The position numbers and the translations under genes are program-made. Source: Clostridia bacterium (lineage in GTDB: Bacteria > Bacillota > Clostridia > Oscillospirales > Acutalibacteraceae). Taken from it: DNA of 7,145 bases. Shown one piece after another: positions 5,563 through 7,145 of this stretch (position 1 is its first letter; each line of letters opens with the position of its first letter). Below the pieces are notes generated by a model. It had not been told where the DNA came from and did no database searches. It was given only the letters and a program-made list of their open reading frames with translations. The stretch lies in contig JAFYNC010000155.1 of assembly GCA_017549905.1 (NCBI GenBank), positions 1 through 7,145 of the forward strand, written 5' to 3'.

Positions 5563-7110
5563 TTAATCGGTTAATTTTTCTAATGAGTTAAATATTTTTT
5601 TAAGCTCAGCAGAAGTAACTTTACCCATTGCAACGCCGTCAGAATAATATTGATATCTGGTTTCGGTTACCTTTACAAATTCAATGGTATTCTTTCCGCC
5701 TACTTCTTCCTTAAAATTAAAGGTGAAAGAGTAGTCGGCTTTGCGAGGTATGTTATCAATAGTATAGTCGGAGCAGGGGATAGATATTACCTGTTGATAG
5801 AAATTTTTAAAGGTATCGGTATCAAGTTTAGTGCCGTTATGAGCAACATTCAGCACATCCCCGTCATACTCATCCTTTGTTGTGGTAAGCTCAAAAGTAT
5901 CAGTCTTTTCGGGTGACTTAATGACAAGTGAGCTAACATTATCAATAGAAATAAGGCATACCCAAGATGAGTAAAAATCCTTTGTTACGCTATCAACAAA
6001 TCCGACAGAAGAATATGCTACCTTTTTAATAAGGTCTACGCCATCGCAAATTACTGCACAGTATTCGTCTGATTGTTTCTTGAATTTATAGGTGTGTTTA
6101 GTACCCATTATTTCCATAGTCATAACAAAATCGGGATTATCAAGACCAAATTTTTTAAGTGAAGCTGCAGATTTGTTAAAAGAATAAACGCCATCAACAG
6201 CAAGACCGTTTTTAAATACGCTAAATATATCATCAAGACCATCTGCTATATGGTTTGCAGGAGAGGTTGTAATATAGCCCAAGTAGCTGCTCATATCTTG
6301 ATTTGGATTTTCTTCGATAACCACAGGTGTCGGGAAATTTTTGCCTGTAATGGTCATTTTTTCGAATTTGAGCAAACTGCCGTCAGTGTCTTTAAAGTTT
6401 GACATATCAGATGTAAGCGGAAATGCAGACATATTTGATATATCACCGAAATCAAGCTCTGATAGATTTACTATAGAGAGATAATATGATTCTACAAGAT
6501 AAATTTTATCAGAGTTCGAAGTCTTAAAGTAATAACCGCTGTTATCTAAAGAAGCGTTTCCGAAAAGAAGGGTTAATTCTTTGCCATCTTCCTTTAAAAT
6601 AACCGCTTTGGTTTTAGTATTGTTAAGACCACAGTCCTCTGCGGACATTTTTGTGATTTCCTTTAAAGCGGTTATATCTACAAAGCCTTCCACTGCGCTT
6701 GTGGCTGTGCTTGTGTTAACAAGGTGTTTCTCATATCCGTCAAGATACCAGTTAACAACACTTGATCCTGAACTTGATGAGCCATTTTCTTTCACAGAAT
6801 AAAGTTTATATCCGCCGTTCTCATTTTGCACAGTTATAGTTTTAAGCTCATCGCTTTTTAACTTTAACACTTGGGTGCTTTCATAAGCGGGTGTTTCTTC
6901 ATCATCGGTTTCCATTTCGGGAATAAGTTTAATTACACCTATTGTACCGCCGATAAGAATTGCAACTGCTAAAATAGAAGAAATAACAACAGGAAGGCGT
7001 TTTTTCTTTTTAATGTTTTCGGCTTGCTTTTTATGCTCCACAGGGTCGGAAAACACGGTGGAAAATGCTTCTTCGTTAAGTTCTAAATTTTCTTTGTTAG
7101 AGTCATTCAT
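5563..7110 (-). CDS. Membrane-anchored DUF4340 domain protein
   Basis: This 515-residue protein has no known biochemical activity. A charged cytoplasmic N-terminus ending in KKKKR (34-38) precedes one membrane segment at about 39-63. An acidic linker (67-73) then leads to a large Ser/Thr-rich, beta-strand-rich domain that the positive-inside rule places outside the membrane. DUF4340-type signatures are present: an Asn-rich strand followed by WYLDG (121-125), CGLNNTKTKAVILKEDGKEL (160-179), a YYFK..SDKIYLV stretch (193-206) and FGLDNPDFVMTMEI (321-334). Genes of this family typically follow Gld-like ABC exporter genes (ATPase, ABC-2 permease, GldG-like protein), so this is probably the last gene of such an operon. 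The ATG at 7110 is chosen because GAAGGA lies 9 nt upstream and the preceding gene appears to stop 1 nt before it. In-frame ATGs at 7119 and 7140 are possible, but the first overlaps the SD edge and the second lacks an SD. Confidence 0.82.
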   Translation of the reverse strand: MNDSNKENLELNEEAFSTVFSDPVEHKKQAENIKKKKRLPVVISSILAVAILIGGTIGVIKLIPEMETDDEETPAYESTQVLKLKSDELKTITVQNENGGYKLYSVKENGSSSSGSSVVNWYLDGYEKHLVNTSTATSAVEGFVDITALKEITKMSAEDCGLNNTKTKAVILKEDGKELTLLFGNASLDNSGYYFKTSNSDKIYLVESYYLSIVNLSELDFGDISNMSAFPLTSDMSNFKDTDGSLLKFEKMTITGKNFPTPVVIEENPNQDMSSYLGYITTSPANHIADGLDDIFSVFKNGLAVDGVYSFNKSAASLKKFGLDNPDFVMTMEIMGTKHTYKFKKQSDEYCAVICDGVDLIKKVAYSSVGFVDSVTKDFYSSWVCLISIDNVSSLVIKSPEKTDTFELTTTKDEYDGDVLNVAHNGTKLDTDTFKNFYQQVISIPCSDYTIDNIPRKADYSFTFNFKEEVGGKNTIEFVKVTETRYQYYSDGVAMGKVTSAELKKIFNSLEKLTD

Positions 7111-7111
7111 A

Positions 7112-7145
7112 TTAAGCATTCCTTCTCTTGATATAAACATATATA
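7112..7145 (-). CDS. C-terminal end of an upstream gene (partial, possibly a GldG-like membrane protein)
   Basis: From the window edge one frame reads IYVYIKRRNA and then TAA at 7114-7112, one nucleotide before the DUF4340 ATG. A hydrophobic stretch followed by a basic tail is how many membrane proteins with a final transmembrane helix end, and the TAATATG spacing is typical of a tight operon. A GldG-like protein is the usual upstream neighbour of DUF4340 genes. Only ten codons are visible, so both the gene and its identity are tentative. Confidence 0.4.
   Translation of the reverse strand, partial: IYVYIKRRNA
7120..7125 (-). promoter_or_regulatory. Ribosome binding site deciding the DUF4340 start
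   Basis: GAAGGA lies 9 nt before the ATG at 7110 and falls within the end of the preceding open frame. It supports starting at 7110 rather than at the in-frame ATGs 3 or 10 codons upstream. Confidence 0.65.

Noticed and set aside
1..7145. CRISPR array, tRNA, rRNA, transposase or attachment site
   Set aside because: No regularly spaced repeats, no cloverleaf-like segments and no transposase-like or integrase-like proteins were seen on either strand.

Overview
This window looks like chromosome from a low-GC Gram-positive anaerobe, most likely a member of the Clostridia. The evidence is AT-rich intergenic DNA, near-consensus sigma-A promoters (TTGACA with 17-bp spacers), strong GGAGG-type ribosome binding sites, a lipoprotein-type solute-binding protein, and an Xpt very close in length and active-site layout to the Bacillus enzyme. 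This is inference; no rRNA or other marker gene is present. All recognisable genes lie on the minus strand, so the window reads from its right end to its left.

Right part (7145 to 5563): the last codons of an upstream gene, then a gene for a membrane-anchored extracytoplasmic DUF4340 protein. Genes of this type usually lie beside Gld-type ABC exporter genes. A 105-bp gap follows. It holds a fully consensus promoter (TTGACA-17-TATAAT) and, immediately downstream, a 13-bp hairpin with a U-rich tail. It leads into a monocistronic-looking gene for an uncharacterised FAD-dependent oxidoreductase with a four-cysteine cluster (5457 to 4078).

Left part (4077 to 1): a second strong promoter (TTGACA-17-TAAAAT) starts an apparent operon. 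Its order is xpt (xanthine phosphoribosyltransferase), a BMP-family lipoprotein substrate-binding protein, a double-domain ABC ATPase of the nucleoside/sugar type, and an inner-membrane permease cut by the window edge. A second permease would be expected just beyond position 1. The simplest reading is an uptake and salvage unit: the transporter imports a purine nucleobase or nucleoside and Xpt converts xanthine (or guanine) to its nucleotide. A stable hairpin lies between the binding-protein gene and the ATPase gene, where it could set a higher level of binding protein than of transporter.

No mobile element, CRISPR array, tRNA or rRNA is visible, and there is no gene-free stretch over 300 bases. 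Most of the window is ordinary. The most interesting points are the promoter-hairpin arrangement before the FAD gene, the 8-bp inverted repeat bracketing the xpt promoter without any purine riboswitch, the asymmetric ATP sites of the ABC ATPase, and the cysteine cluster of the FAD protein.
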